From assembly GCA_011051685.1 (NCBI GenBank), contig DRKQ01000111.1:1-50512 (forward strand): DNA of 50,512 bases, read 5' to 3'. Below the pieces are notes generated by a model. That model did no database searches. It had not been told where the DNA came from and saw only the letters and a program-made list of their open reading frames with translations. The position numbers were made by a program, and so were the translations under genes. Each line of letters starts with the position of its first letter. Within the stretch, counting starts at the first letter, position 1. The stretch comes from Gammaproteobacteria bacterium (GTDB lineage Bacteria > Pseudomonadota > Gammaproteobacteria > SZUA-152). Below are positions 39,203-49,000 of this stretch, one piece after another.

Positions 39203-40585
39203 ATGTCGGTTGATCTTCCCCTCAGTGTCGTGGTGCTGGCCGCCGGTCAGGGCACGCGCATGAAATCCCGCCTGCCCAAGGTATTGCACACCATCGCCGG
39301 CAAGCCGCTGCTGGAACACGTGATCGAGGATGCCTTGCGGCTGGAGGCCGCGGATATTCACGTGGTCTTTGGCCATGGCGGCGCGCAGGTGCGCGAGGCC
39401 CTTGCGGCGTATGACCTGCAGTGGGTGGAGCAGAAAGAACAACGGGGCACGGGCCACGCCGTGGAACAGGCCCTGCCCGCTATTCCTGATAATCATTTGG
39501 TGTTGCTGTTGTACGGTGATGTGCCGCTGATCACGGTGCCCACCCTGCAACGATTGATTGCCGCAGCACAGGGCGATGCCCTGGCCCTGCTGACGGCGGA
39601 ACTGGCCGATCCCAGTGGCTATGGGCGCATCGTGCGCGATGCCGCGGGCAGGGTGCAGTGCATCGTCGAGCAAAAGGATGCCACTGAAGACCAATTGGCC
39701 ATCCACGAGATCAACACCGGCATGTTGGCGGTCAAGGCGGATCGGCTGAAACAATGGATCGCCCGGCTCGATGACAACAACGCCCAGGGGGAGTTCTACC
39801 TCACGGACATCGTCGGTTTTGCGGTGGCCGATGGCGTGACGGTGAACACGGTTTACCCCGATGAGCAGTGCGAGATCGAGGGCGTGAACAACAAGCGCCA
39901 ACTTGCCGAGCTTGAGCGGGCCTTTCAATGGCGCCAGGCGCGGCAGTTGATGGAAGAGGGCCTGACGCTGCGCGATCCCGCCCGTTTCGACCTGCGCGGG
40001 ACATTGAGTATTGGCCAGGATGTGATCATCGATTGCAACGTGCTGATCGAAGGCGAGGTGGCCCTGGGCGACGAGGTGTACATCGGCCCCAATACGGTGC
40101 TGAAAAATGTACACATCGATGCCGGAACCCGGGTACATACGAATTGTGTGCTGGAGGACAGCGTTGTCGGTAAGCGCTGTGAGATCGGTCCCTATGCCCG
40201 TCTGCGGCCGCAGAGTGAACTGGCCGATCGCGTGAAGGTGGGTAACTTCGTGGAAATCAAGAAGTCGCAGATCGCCACGGGTAGCAAGGTGAATCATCTC
40301 AGTTACGTGGGCGACACCACCATGGGCGCCAACGTCAACGTGGGCGCCGGCACCATCACCTGCAATTACGATGGCGTCTACAAGCACCAGACAGTGATTG
40401 GCGACAACGTGTTCATCGGCTCCGACACACAATTGGTGGCGCCAGTGACCGTGGCCGAGGGCGCCACAATCGGGGCGGGATCAACCATCACGCGCGATGT
40501 GCCGGCCGAGACGCTGACCCTGAGTCGGGCACAGCAGGTGACGGTGGAGGAGTGGCAAAGGCCGAAGAAGGCAGATGAAAGATAA
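39203..40585 (+). CDS. glmU: GlmU, GlcNAc-1-P uridyltransferase / GlcN-1-P acetyltransferase
   Basis: A bifunctional enzyme making UDP-GlcNAc for peptidoglycan and LPS. The N-terminal pyrophosphorylase domain has LAAGQGTRMKSRLPKVL and YGDVPLI; the C-terminal left-handed beta-helix (about 250-450) carries hexapeptide repeats and the acetyltransferase segment KKSQIATGSKVNHLSYVGD. 460 residues, the usual length. Precedes glmS as in many bacteria. Confidence 0.97.
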   Translation: MSVDLPLSVVVLAAGQGTRMKSRLPKVLHTIAGKPLLEHVIEDALRLEAADIHVVFGHGGAQVREALAAYDLQWVEQKEQRGTGHAVEQALPAIPDNHLVLLLYGDVPLITVPTLQRLIAAAQGDALALLTAELADPSGYGRIVRDAAGRVQCIVEQKDATEDQLAIHEINTGMLAVKADRLKQWIARLDDNNAQGEFYLTDIVGFAVADGVTVNTVYPDEQCEIEGVNNKRQLAELERAFQWRQARQLMEEGLTLRDPARFDLRGTLSIGQDVIIDCNVLIEGEVALGDEVYIGPNTVLKNVHIDAGTRVHTNCVLEDSVVGKRCEIGPYARLRPQSELADRVKVGNFVEIKKSQIATGSKVNHLSYVGDTTMGANVNVGAGTITCNYDGVYKHQTVIGDNVFIGSDTQLVAPVTVAEGATIGAGSTITRDVPAETLTLSRAQQVTVEEWQRPKKADER

Positions 40586-40735
40586 AAGGGAAAAGATGAA
40601 AGTATTTCCCTATGTGTGCCTCCGCAGGGCCCGAGATAATGGAGAGACAGAGTCTGTAAATGATTCTTTACGATTAGATTTGGCTTTTTCGGAGCGCGGG
40701 ACTTACCTCGTTACTCGAAACTAGCAACTAGAGAC
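40572..40735. repeat. Repeat-bearing spacer at the glmU-glmS junction
   Basis: CAGATGAAAGATAAAAGGG and GAAAAGATGAAAG (40572-40602, overlapping the last glmU codons) match the atpG-atpD repeat, and ACTCGAAACTAGCAACTAG (from about 40713) matches the kdsD-kdsC spacer type. The gap is 157 bases with no gene inside. Confidence 0.45.
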
Positions 40736-40742
40736 TGTTTTT

Positions 40743-42575
40743 ATGTGCGGAATCGTCGGTGCAGTGGCAGACAGAGACGTGGTACCCATCCTCGTGGAGG
40801 GGCTGCGGCGCCTGGAATACCGGGGTTATGACTCCGCCGGCGTGGCGGTGCTCAATGCCACCGGCGAGATCGACCGGGTGCGTTCCATGGGCAAGGTGGC
40901 GACCCTGGCGGAGGCCATGGGGGACACCCTGCACGGCAAGACCGGCATCGCCCACACCCGCTGGGCGACCCATGGTGTGCCCAGTGAAAGCAATGCCCAT
41001 CCCCACGTCTGTCGGGACATCGTTTCCGTGGTGCATAACGGTATCATCGAAAATCATGATCAGCTGCGAGAGGCCCAAACCCAGACCGGTCATAAGTTCA
41101 CCTCGCAAACCGACACCGAGGTGGTGGTGCATCAGGTGTACGATTATCACGTAGATAAAGGTAAGGACCTGCTGGAGGCAGTGCGCGCCACCGTGGCGGA
41201 TCTCGAGGGTGCCTATGCCCTGGGGGTGATCAGCAGCCGAGAAGAAGGTCGCCTGGTTACGGCGCGACGCGGCAGCCCACTGGTGATCGGCGTGGGCATT
41301 GGTGAGCACTTCATCGCCTCAGACGTGGCCGCCCTGTTGCCGGTGACCCAGCGTTTCATCTTTCTGGAAGAAGGCGACATTGCCGACATCCGCCGCGACA
41401 GCCTGGTGATCTACGACGCCGAGGGGAACGAAGTGCAACGGCCCATCAAGGAGAGCGAGCTGTCCGCCGATGCCGTTGATCGCGGCAAGTACCGGCATTA
41501 CATGCTCAAGGAGATCTACGAGCAACCCCAGGCCATCGCCGATACCCTGGAAGGGCGCATCAGCAGCGGGCGTGTCCTGGAGCAGGCCTTTGGTTCCGAG
41601 GCGGGGAAGATCTTCGATGCGGTCCAGGGGGTGCATATCATCGCCTGCGGCACTTCCTACCATGCCGGGCTCATCGGCGCCTACTGGTTGGAGTCCATCG
41701 TCGGCATCCCCTGCAGCGTGGAAGTGGCCAGCGAATTTCGTTATCGCAAGCCGGTGGTGCGCAAGCATTCCCTCATCGTCACCCTCTCGCAGTCCGGCGA
41801 AACGGCCGACACCTTGGCCGGTCTGCAGGAAGCCAAACGACTGGGCTTCGGTCATTCCCTATCGATTTGCAACGTACCGGAAAGCTCCCTGGTGCGCGAG
41901 TCCGACCTGGTGCTGTTGACCCGCGCCGGGCCGGAGATCGGCGTCGCCTCCACCAAGGCCTTTACCACCCAACTGGTGGCCTTGTTGTTGCTGGTGATCA
42001 CCCTGGGCCGGCGCAATGGGCTTACTGCCGAAGTCGAGTCCCGTATGGTGAGTGAACTGGAAAAACTGCCTGGACAGATCGACAAGGTATTAAGGCTGGA
42101 CGAGGCCATCAAGGAGATCGCAGAACAGTTTGCCGACAAGAACAATGCACTTTTCCTGGGGCGTGGTGCGCAATACCCGGTGGCCATGGAGGGGGCGCTC
42201 AAGCTCAAAGAGATTTCCTATATTCATGCCGAGGCCTATCCCGCCGGTGAGCTGAAGCACGGCCCACTGGCCCTGGTGGACGAAAACATGCCCATCATCG
42301 CTGTGGCGCCTAACAACGAGTTGCTGGAAAAACTCAAGTCCAACCTGCAGGAAGTGCGTGCCCGCGGCGGCGAGTTGCTGGTGTTCGCCGACGCCCATGC
42401 CGAGATGCAGCAGGGAGAAGGTACCCAGGTGCTCAATGTCGCGCCGGTGGACGATCTCATCTCACCCATCGTTTACACGGTGCCCCTGCAGCTGCTGTCC
42501 TATTACGTGGCGGTGCTCAAGGGCACCGATGTGGACCAGCCCCGTAATCTTGCAAAATCGGTCACCGTGGAATAG
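40743..42575 (+). CDS. glmS: Glucosamine-6-phosphate synthase GlmS
   Basis: Makes glucosamine 6-phosphate from fructose 6-phosphate and glutamine. The 610-residue protein begins MCGIVGAV (Cys2 nucleophile of the glutaminase), then HTRWATHG and the two SIS domains with [17 protein letters not shown] and [12 protein letters not shown], ending [13 protein letters not shown]. No glmS ribozyme-like leader was recognised. Confidence 0.98.
   Translation: MCGIVGAVADRDVVPILVEGLRRLEYRGYDSAGVAVLNATGEIDRVRSMGKVATLAEAMGDTLHGKTGIAHTRWATHGVPSESNAHPHVCRDIVSVVHNGIIENHDQLREAQTQTGHKFTSQTDTEVVVHQVYDYHVDKGKDLLEAVRATVADLEGAYALGVISSREEGRLVTARRGSPLVIGVGIGEHFIASDVAALLPVTQRFIFLEEGDIADIRRDSLVIYDAEGNEVQRPIKESELSADAVDRGKYRHYMLKEIYEQPQAIADTLEGRISSGRVLEQAFGSEAGKIFDAVQGVHIIACGTSYHAGLIGAYWLESIVGIPCSVEVASEFRYRKPVVRKHSLIVTLSQSGETADTLAGLQEAKRLGFGHSLSICNVPESSLVRESDLVLLTRAGPEIGVASTKAFTTQLVALLLLVITLGRRNGLTAEVESRMVSELEKLPGQIDKVLRLDEAIKEIAEQFADKNNALFLGRGAQYPVAMEGALKLKEISYIHAEAYPAGELKHGPLALVDENMPIIAVAPNNELLEKLKSNLQEVRARGGELLVFADAHAEMQQGEGTQVLNVAPVDDLISPIVYTVPLQLLSYYVAVLKGTDVDQPRNLAKSVTVE
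42540..42575 (+). other. glmS 3' end, attTn7-type target sequence
   Basis: The last codons encode [11 protein letters not shown], the segment recognised by TnsD in Tn7-type transposition. An AT-rich accessory block begins directly after the stop. No Tn7 end or tns gene is seen in the window, so this is only the conserved target context. Confidence 0.5.
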
Positions 42576-42866
42576 CTTCGGCGTGTAAATTTTCGGATTG
42601 ATCGAAGGAAATAAAGTCTGTCGAGATGTCAGTAGGAATAAATTTGCTGGCACTTGTAGTGCCCGAGTGAGTGCTTATCTGTGGCCTCCCAAATTTTTTT
42701 GGTTGTTCCTATACCAATAAATTGACCAGCACATAGAAGGAAATGTTGGCCTGTAGCGATTAGAAATTGTTAATTGGCGGCAAATTCATGTTTCCATTCT
42801 GGCAAATTGTCTGAATCCCAGTTGGATAGCCAACAGCGATATGGGAGACTGTTACTCATCATCCGT
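42576..42866. other. AT-rich noncoding stretch after glmS
   Basis: About 290 bases of low GC without a supported gene. GGCAAATT occurs twice (around 42778 and 42802) and CAGTTGGATAGCCAACAG (about 42819) can form a small hairpin. No convincing terminator for glmS and no transposon end recognised. Confidence 0.4.
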
Positions 42867-42876
42867 ATTGAATTCA

Positions 42877-44010
42877 AAAGAACCAAAATACTAGTTATTA
42901 GAGTTGTTCCATTCTATTTTCGCTAAAGTGCTGTTATCTCAATGTCGCGGATTAAACTTGCTAGTGCAACGGTTAACGAAGTCTTGGTGTTGAAGAAGAC
43001 TTCATAGGGTGTCCGATAGCCAAGCGACTTCCTTGGACGGTGATTGAGTTTATCCATGGCCTGTTCGATTTCATGTTTCGTGACGGTGGTCAGATCTCGG
43101 CCTTTCGGAAAGTATTGCCGGATGAGGCCATTGGTATTCTCATTCAGTCCACGTTCCCAGGAGGCATAAGGATGCGCGAAATAAATACGAGCATCAAGGT
43201 CGCTGGCCATGCCTTCATGGTCGGCAAACTCCCGACCGTTGTCATAGGTGATGGTATGCACCCAGTCGATGTACGGGGTCAACCCGTCTACGACAGCCTC
43301 TCGGACCGCCTTGGCCGTCTTGTGGAGGACAGATCGGATAATCGTATACAGCGACTTGCGCTCGACCAGCGTCACCAAGGCGCCCCGGTGCCCCTTGCCA
43401 ATCACGGTGTCGCCTTCCCAGTCACCAAAACGTCGCTTGCTATCGACGATGGCCGGGCGGTCGTCAATCGAGACCTGGTTGGGAATGCAGCCACGCCGGT
43501 CATAGGCGCCATAGCGCTTACGCCGAACCTTCTGACAACGCAGATATTGGTACAGGTTACCACCTGAACGCTGATCCGCATAAATGTATTGGTAGATCCA
43601 CTCATGACTGATAGAGACGCCTTGTTCCATCGCTATCCGGCCGGCGACCTGCTCAGGACTCCATCCCTCGCGGATCAGCGCCTTGACTTGATGCCAGATC
43701 CGCTCTCCAATACGAGGCTGAGCCTTGCCGAGACGCCGCTCAAGCGCCCGCTTGTGAGCCTGTTTGGGCCGATAGCCTTTCTGGCCCCGATTGCGCCGCA
43801 ACCCCGGACTGATGGTGGATTTATCGCGCCCCAGAATTCTGCATCCGTGTCTGGCTATATTTCTCTTTCTTCAGGATGTAAATTTGGTATCGTTCCTCTT
43901 GGGTAAGCTGCGTGTAGCTTCTCATGTGTGCTCCTCTTACTTGGCGGTGAGACAAGCCACAATGCTACCGCAGCTTGCCCTCTTACCGTCAGATAGAGTT
44001 GCACTTACAA
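42877..44010 (-). mobile_element. IS30-family element, probably inactive; ends uncertain
   Basis: Contains one IS30-type transposase reading frame with an N-terminal frameshift. A 10-base direct repeat ATTGAATTCA stands at 42867-42876 and 44011-44020, 1134 bases apart, a size typical of IS30 elements. Clear terminal inverted repeats were not identified and IS30 target duplications are usually shorter, so the ends given here are tentative. Confidence 0.55.
42923..43925 (-). pseudogene. IS30-family transposase with N-terminal frameshift
   Basis: The natural start is ATG 43925 (MRSYTQLTQEERYQIYILKK), but this frame stops at 43821 after 34 codons. The rest (LGRDKSTIS..., then the DDE domain) continues in another frame to 42923; about two bases seem to be missing near 43838-43846. 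The catalytic triad is intact: GDWEGDTV, TYDNGREF and NENTNGLIRQYFPKG. A truncated version could start at TTG 43801. The HTH also reads STISPGL instead of the usual STISREL, another sign of decay. Confidence 0.85.
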
Positions 44011-44108
44011 ATTGAATTCACGAACAATAAAAAAATCGACAAACGTGGGAATAAAACAATTTTCCCTTGCGCTAGATTTGGCATCTCTAATTTGATGTGG
44101 CAGAGACA

Positions 44109-45554
44109 ATGAATAAAACAGTTGCAATTATAGGCGCAGGTGCAGGCGGTCTACCGGCAGCCGTTGCCTTGGCTGAGAAAGGCGTCAACGTAAAGATAAT
44201 TGAGCGTGGAGATTATTTGTACAAGGATGATATTCGCACGAATAAATTCGATTATGAGCTAGGTACTCCACCTTGGATTAAGCACTCTACAGAATGGCAA
44301 GGTCCATTTGAATTACAGCGTGGCATAGGACTTGGAGGAAGTACTTTATATTTTCAGGGTGTTTCACATATGCCGCCAGATTCAGTGATTGAACGATGGG
44401 GGTTGCCTACGGCAGAAATCACCAAGCTTAAGAATGAAGTCGTTAATTTTTTACAGATTGCAGGTGAGGTTCAACCTGCCCATAAATTAAATACTATATC
44501 AAGCCGCATGCTTGATAGTGCAAAACAACTGAGCTGGAAAGTTCGACATGCGCCAGTCGCGATTTTATCCAGGCCACACGATGAACGTCCTGCCTGTAAC
44601 TATTGTGGATTGTGTGTTTTTGGCTGTCGTCCTGGCGATAAAAGTAGTGCGGAAAAAACTTGGTTGCCGAGGGCATTGAAAACAGGGCGTGTTGAAATTC
44701 TGTCTAACGCAAAGGTAAATTCTTTAATTCTTGCAGATAAGACTACTGTCAAACATATTAGTATTACTCAACAAACCAAAACATTTGAATTACCTGTGAA
44801 TGCTGTTGTGGTCTCTGCTGGGGCATTAGAGACACCTTACTTGCTTAGGCACAGCAACCAGGCATTGGCCCCAGATGGTATTGGTAATAAAAATGTAGGG
44901 CGCTATTTAACGGGAAGTATTTGGCAAAGCCTTCTGCTTAGCGTTGATGAAGAATCAGCACGTGGCTATGCGGGAATCCCAATTGATATTCTGGTTGAAG
45001 AATTTACTGAAAAAGGGATCTTGCTGAGTCAAGGGCGAAATCAAGCAGGAATTACTGGACCAATATCAGCTGCGAGAATGCTTATGAGAGAAGGATATCA
45101 AGGCGATGTGCGTGCGTGGATGAGAAAAAATTACTCAAGACTAGTTGGAATAGGTGGCTACGCCGAATCTTCAACAAGTTTTGAAGATGGTATAGGCGGT
45201 ACTAAAGCAAAAACATTTGTAAAATCACTAAATGATTCAGATACAGAAATGATTAAAAAAATACGTAAAGCTTTGGTTCAGTGGTCAACTGCTACAAAGG
45301 CCAAAATTATACTACCACTCGGAAATGTTAAGTATCCTGTCGTTGGTGCGATGCTGCGTGGTACATGTAGACTTGGTGCTGATCCGGAGACATCTGCCGT
45401 CAATAGTAGTGGACAGTTGCGGGGGTATGACAACATCTACATCAGTGATGCATCAATAATTGGTCGAGGATTAATAGCAAATCCATCATTGATGTTACAG
45501 GTGTTGGGTTTATATGTAGGAAGAAAATGCGCTGATAGGTTAATGAATGCATGA
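44109..45554 (+). CDS. GMC-type FAD-dependent dehydrogenase with four-cysteine motif
   Basis: A 481-residue flavoprotein of the GMC oxidoreductase family, which oxidises alcohols or sugars. The FAD motif IIGAGAGGLPAAVALAEKG opens the protein and the GMC C-terminal domain ends with YISDASIIGRGLIANPSL. Cysteines 163, 166, 169 and 173 form CNYCGLCVFGC, seen in the gluconate-2-dehydrogenase-like branch and suggestive of an iron-sulfur cluster. ATG 44109 chosen; GTG 44097 is possible. AT-rich codon use, unlike the backbone. Its stop overlaps the start of the next gene, a Tat-exported small subunit, so the enzyme probably works in the periplasm as a complex. Substrate unknown. Confidence 0.82.
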   Translation: MNKTVAIIGAGAGGLPAAVALAEKGVNVKIIERGDYLYKDDIRTNKFDYELGTPPWIKHSTEWQGPFELQRGIGLGGSTLYFQGVSHMPPDSVIERWGLPTAEITKLKNEVVNFLQIAGEVQPAHKLNTISSRMLDSAKQLSWKVRHAPVAILSRPHDERPACNYCGLCVFGCRPGDKSSAEKTWLPRALKTGRVEILSNAKVNSLILADKTTVKHISITQQTKTFELPVNAVVVSAGALETPYLLRHSNQALAPDGIGNKNVGRYLTGSIWQSLLLSVDEESARGYAGIPIDILVEEFTEKGILLSQGRNQAGITGPISAARMLMREGYQGDVRAWMRKNYSRLVGIGGYAESSTSFEDGIGGTKAKTFVKSLNDSDTEMIKKIRKALVQWSTATKAKIILPLGNVKYPVVGAMLRGTCRLGADPETSAVNSSGQLRGYDNIYISDASIIGRGLIANPSLMLQVLGLYVGRKCADRLMNA

Positions 45555-45991
45555 AAATATCAAGACGAAAATTTATTTTATGCGGTATTTTAGGGCTGGG
45601 GGTGTCATCGTCAAATCTCAGAATATGCTATGCATCCGACGTAGACTGGAAAGTTACTTGTCGAAATTGGATGGCGCTATTGCTACCTTCAGATGAGCAC
45701 GGCCCTGGAGCTGATACTCCAATTGTTTGGGAGTTGTTGGAACAGTTAATGGAGAATAACAGTAAAACAAAACAGTGGCTGATTTTTGGGCTTGATAGGT
45801 TAGGCAAACAAGGTCTACCTAAAAATAAGAAAGAATTATTAAAAATGCAAAAAACGGGGCAGCCTTTCTCGGCAATTATTCGGTATTTGGAGAGGTTATT
45901 CGTAGAATATTACTATGCGTCCCCGCAAGGTTGGAAAGAGTTGGGGATTTTGTCCACGCCACAACCAAATGGTTTTACGCTAAAAAATTAA
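45551..45991 (+). CDS. Gluconate 2-dehydrogenase subunit 3-like, Tat signal
   Basis: A 146-residue protein that begins with a twin-arginine signal (SRRKFILCGILGLG). The rest is helical with a WMALLLPSDEHGPGA segment typical of the gamma/subunit-3 family that accompanies GMC dehydrogenases; such subunits carry the Tat signal that exports the folded flavoprotein partner. Overlaps the GMC gene by four bases. No cytochrome c subunit follows, unlike classical three-subunit enzymes. Confidence 0.78.
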   Translation: MKISRRKFILCGILGLGVSSSNLRICYASDVDWKVTCRNWMALLLPSDEHGPGADTPIVWELLEQLMENNSKTKQWLIFGLDRLGKQGLPKNKKELLKMQKTGQPFSAIIRYLERLFVEYYYASPQGWKELGILSTPQPNGFTLKN

Positions 45992-46082
45992 CGTATTTCA
46001 GAGATGATTAAAACTCGTAATTCCTGCTGGATATTCTGAACATAAGACAGGTAGAAAAAAAACACTACTACGGAGAACCGTC

Positions 46083-49000
46083 ATGGTCGTTGGGTATAAT
46101 AAATATATGCTTGTTATTGCGTTACTGATGATGCTGTTTTCTGGCATCACATATGCAGGTGGCGTTGCAGGATTCTATGCAGAAAATGAATTTAATGGTG
46201 ATCCAAATCAGTCATGTCCGGCCGCAGGTACACCAGATCCGATTAATATCGCATCGGGAAATAAATTCTTCAAAGAGAAAATATTTATCGGTAGAGGTGA
46301 GTTTCCGTTAGTCTTTAACCTCTACTATAATAGCCGTCATTACGATGAAGTATCAAATGGTTCATTTGTCGAAGGAGAGTGGACCTACAGTTATGGCCAG
46401 CATCTTATTATTGGTCCAGACGTCACGAATGGATCACCAGATATTGAAATGCGCAGACCCAATGGGCGTTCAGTATTCTTTAGATACACACTTGGAAAAG
46501 TTTATGAAGGTGTCATTGCTTCCAAGTCTAGTAATGCATCTGATATTCCGGTGGGTAAGGAGTTTGGAGAAATTGTATTTCTGCAAACCACAGGGGAATA
46601 TGTTTATACGTCACTCAACGGTACTCAAGAAATTTATGATAGTACGGGAAAGCTAACTGAAGTTAAGAACCTCCAGGGTGGAGGAACGCACAAAGTGACA
46701 TATAATCTGCCAAGTTCAATGGCGGTTGAATATGTTGAAACAGGTCAAACCCTAAATATATCTTTATCAAAAAGGAAGCAGAGTGAGACAGCAACGAATA
46801 GAAAAGCGCTATGTGCACTCTATTGCAACCCATTCTATGCAATGGAATATTACACCCTGTATCATTATATGCCAAAAAGCCTTACGGTACCCGGAGGAAC
46901 GGATATTGCACTTAACTTTGATGATGTAAGTAAAAAGTTGCCCGGAGGGTCGAGTACTGAGTGTGTGGGTGACATCTGCGTTGGTGATCAAATAGTTTAT
47001 ACATCAAGGCTAAAAGACATAACGTGGCCCGATCAAAGCAAAAGGACATATGGATACCTAGGCACTAGTGCCAAAGCGGCAGCTGGCTGGGTTGTAGATT
47101 CTGCCGTAAATACCGTAAATTCTATTGATCCCACCTTAGGACGCATCTATTCATCCCATGTGGAGTATGACTACTCTGCTGGGAAAGCGAAAACAAGTAC
47201 GGTAGGGTTCGACGATGTAGCGAGAACCTATAGTGTTCAGGAAGTTACCCCGGCACACAACTGGGATGTGTGGAATACATATGGTCGACGCACCACATAT
47301 AAATTTGGACCGTCTAATGGTCGACCAGTTCTTAAAGAAGTGGAAGGTTATTCTTTGCCATCCGGCAATTGTGTCCATAGCAATTCAACCTATACCTATG
47401 ATGCTAACGCAAACCGGGATTTAGTAACAGATACTGTTACTGGCTTGGTTACCGACTTCGACTACTCACCAATTACTAGTGATTTGTCCAAAGTAGGCCT
47501 GTTGGATAAAGTGACATATAAAAATGTAGACAATGGCCTGGATCGAGAAATTTCCTATATCTGGACAGACAATGCCATGGCGTCAAGCGGGCAGGCATAC
47601 AGGCAGATATCGTCAATAATTAAGCAAGGTATAACGAAAGATATCACCTACGAAAACGGAAGAGTCCGCACCTATACAGAAACGGATACCACGATTGATC
47701 CTCCCGGTTATACACGAACACATTCAAGGGTCAGAACGTGGACAAATAATTATACATATTTCGGAGGTGATGCAGACGGACTGCACCGAATTGAGGTTTT
47801 AGAAACCATAAACCCAAGAAATGCAAAAACGACATATCGCTTCGATAGTGTAGGCAACTTGGTATCTATTAAGAATAATTCGGGCCACATTACAACATTC
47901 GGCAACCATAATGCGAGAGGACTACCTCGCAGCCTAACAACAGCAAACAATGAAACTAGTACCTTGGTATACACGGCAAAGGGTGAGCTGGAAAGCATTA
48001 CAACAAATAACCTGACTACCACTATTAGCTATGATGAACGAGGCAATTTTCGAAAATTTTCTTTGCCTGATGGTAGTTTCCTTGAATACACATATACCGA
48101 TGGTGGTCGGCTTGACAGCATAAAAAATCACCTTGGAGAAAGGATTTCAATAAGTCGTAATAGACATTATCTTATCGGTGATGGTAATAACGAAGATATA
48201 ATCGTAAAAACCTTCACGGCAAATAACACATTAAGTAGACATACAGAAACCCGATTTGATGCATTAGGCCGCTTCTGGAAAATGTATGACTTGGGCGGTG
48301 TTTCTTCAGCAAAGGTATTGCAAGAAGTCAACTACGACTCAAAAAATGATCCATCAAATATAATCGATGGAAACAGGGGGGCATTATCAACCGTATTTGA
48401 TGTATTAGGCCGGCTGAATAAGGTTGATGACTTGCGTGATTCACCCACCACAACAGTTACATATAAATATAATACCCAGGACTTACCTACTTCGGTCACA
48501 GATCAGGAAGGCCTGGAAACCATCTATACCTACGATGGTTTTGGGCAAGTACTCACAATGGATAGCCCCAATACTGGCGTCACTCAATATTTCTATGATG
48601 ATGCAGGTAATATGACGGCAAAAACCGATGCCAATAATATCACGATAAATTACTCATACGACCTTCTCAACAGGCTGCAAGGGATTACCTACCCCGCCCA
48701 ACCTGACGTCACATACACCTATGACCAAACCATCACCAGTGGTCGTGCCAACTATGGTATTGGCAGGCTAACCTCGGTGAGCAAAACCAATGGCGATAAA
48801 ATTGAGTGGATATATTCTCAGCACGGCAATGTGCTTTATGATATTCGCACCATTGCAGGCAAGCGTTATGAAACCCAATATGAATACAATGACGGGAATA
48901 ATGGACATGCCATCACAGCCATTCATTATCCAAGCGGAAGGATTATCGACTACATCCGCACAGCCGGACAGATAACGCGCGTCGAAATTAGAGGCTCAAG

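Noticed and set aside
42576-42866. Tn7-type transposon end
   Set aside because: No TGT-started end or TnsB-type repeated 22-mers could be recognised.
46345-46656. Small frames inside the RHS gene
   Set aside because: They are out of frame with the continuous RHS reading frame and show no family signal.
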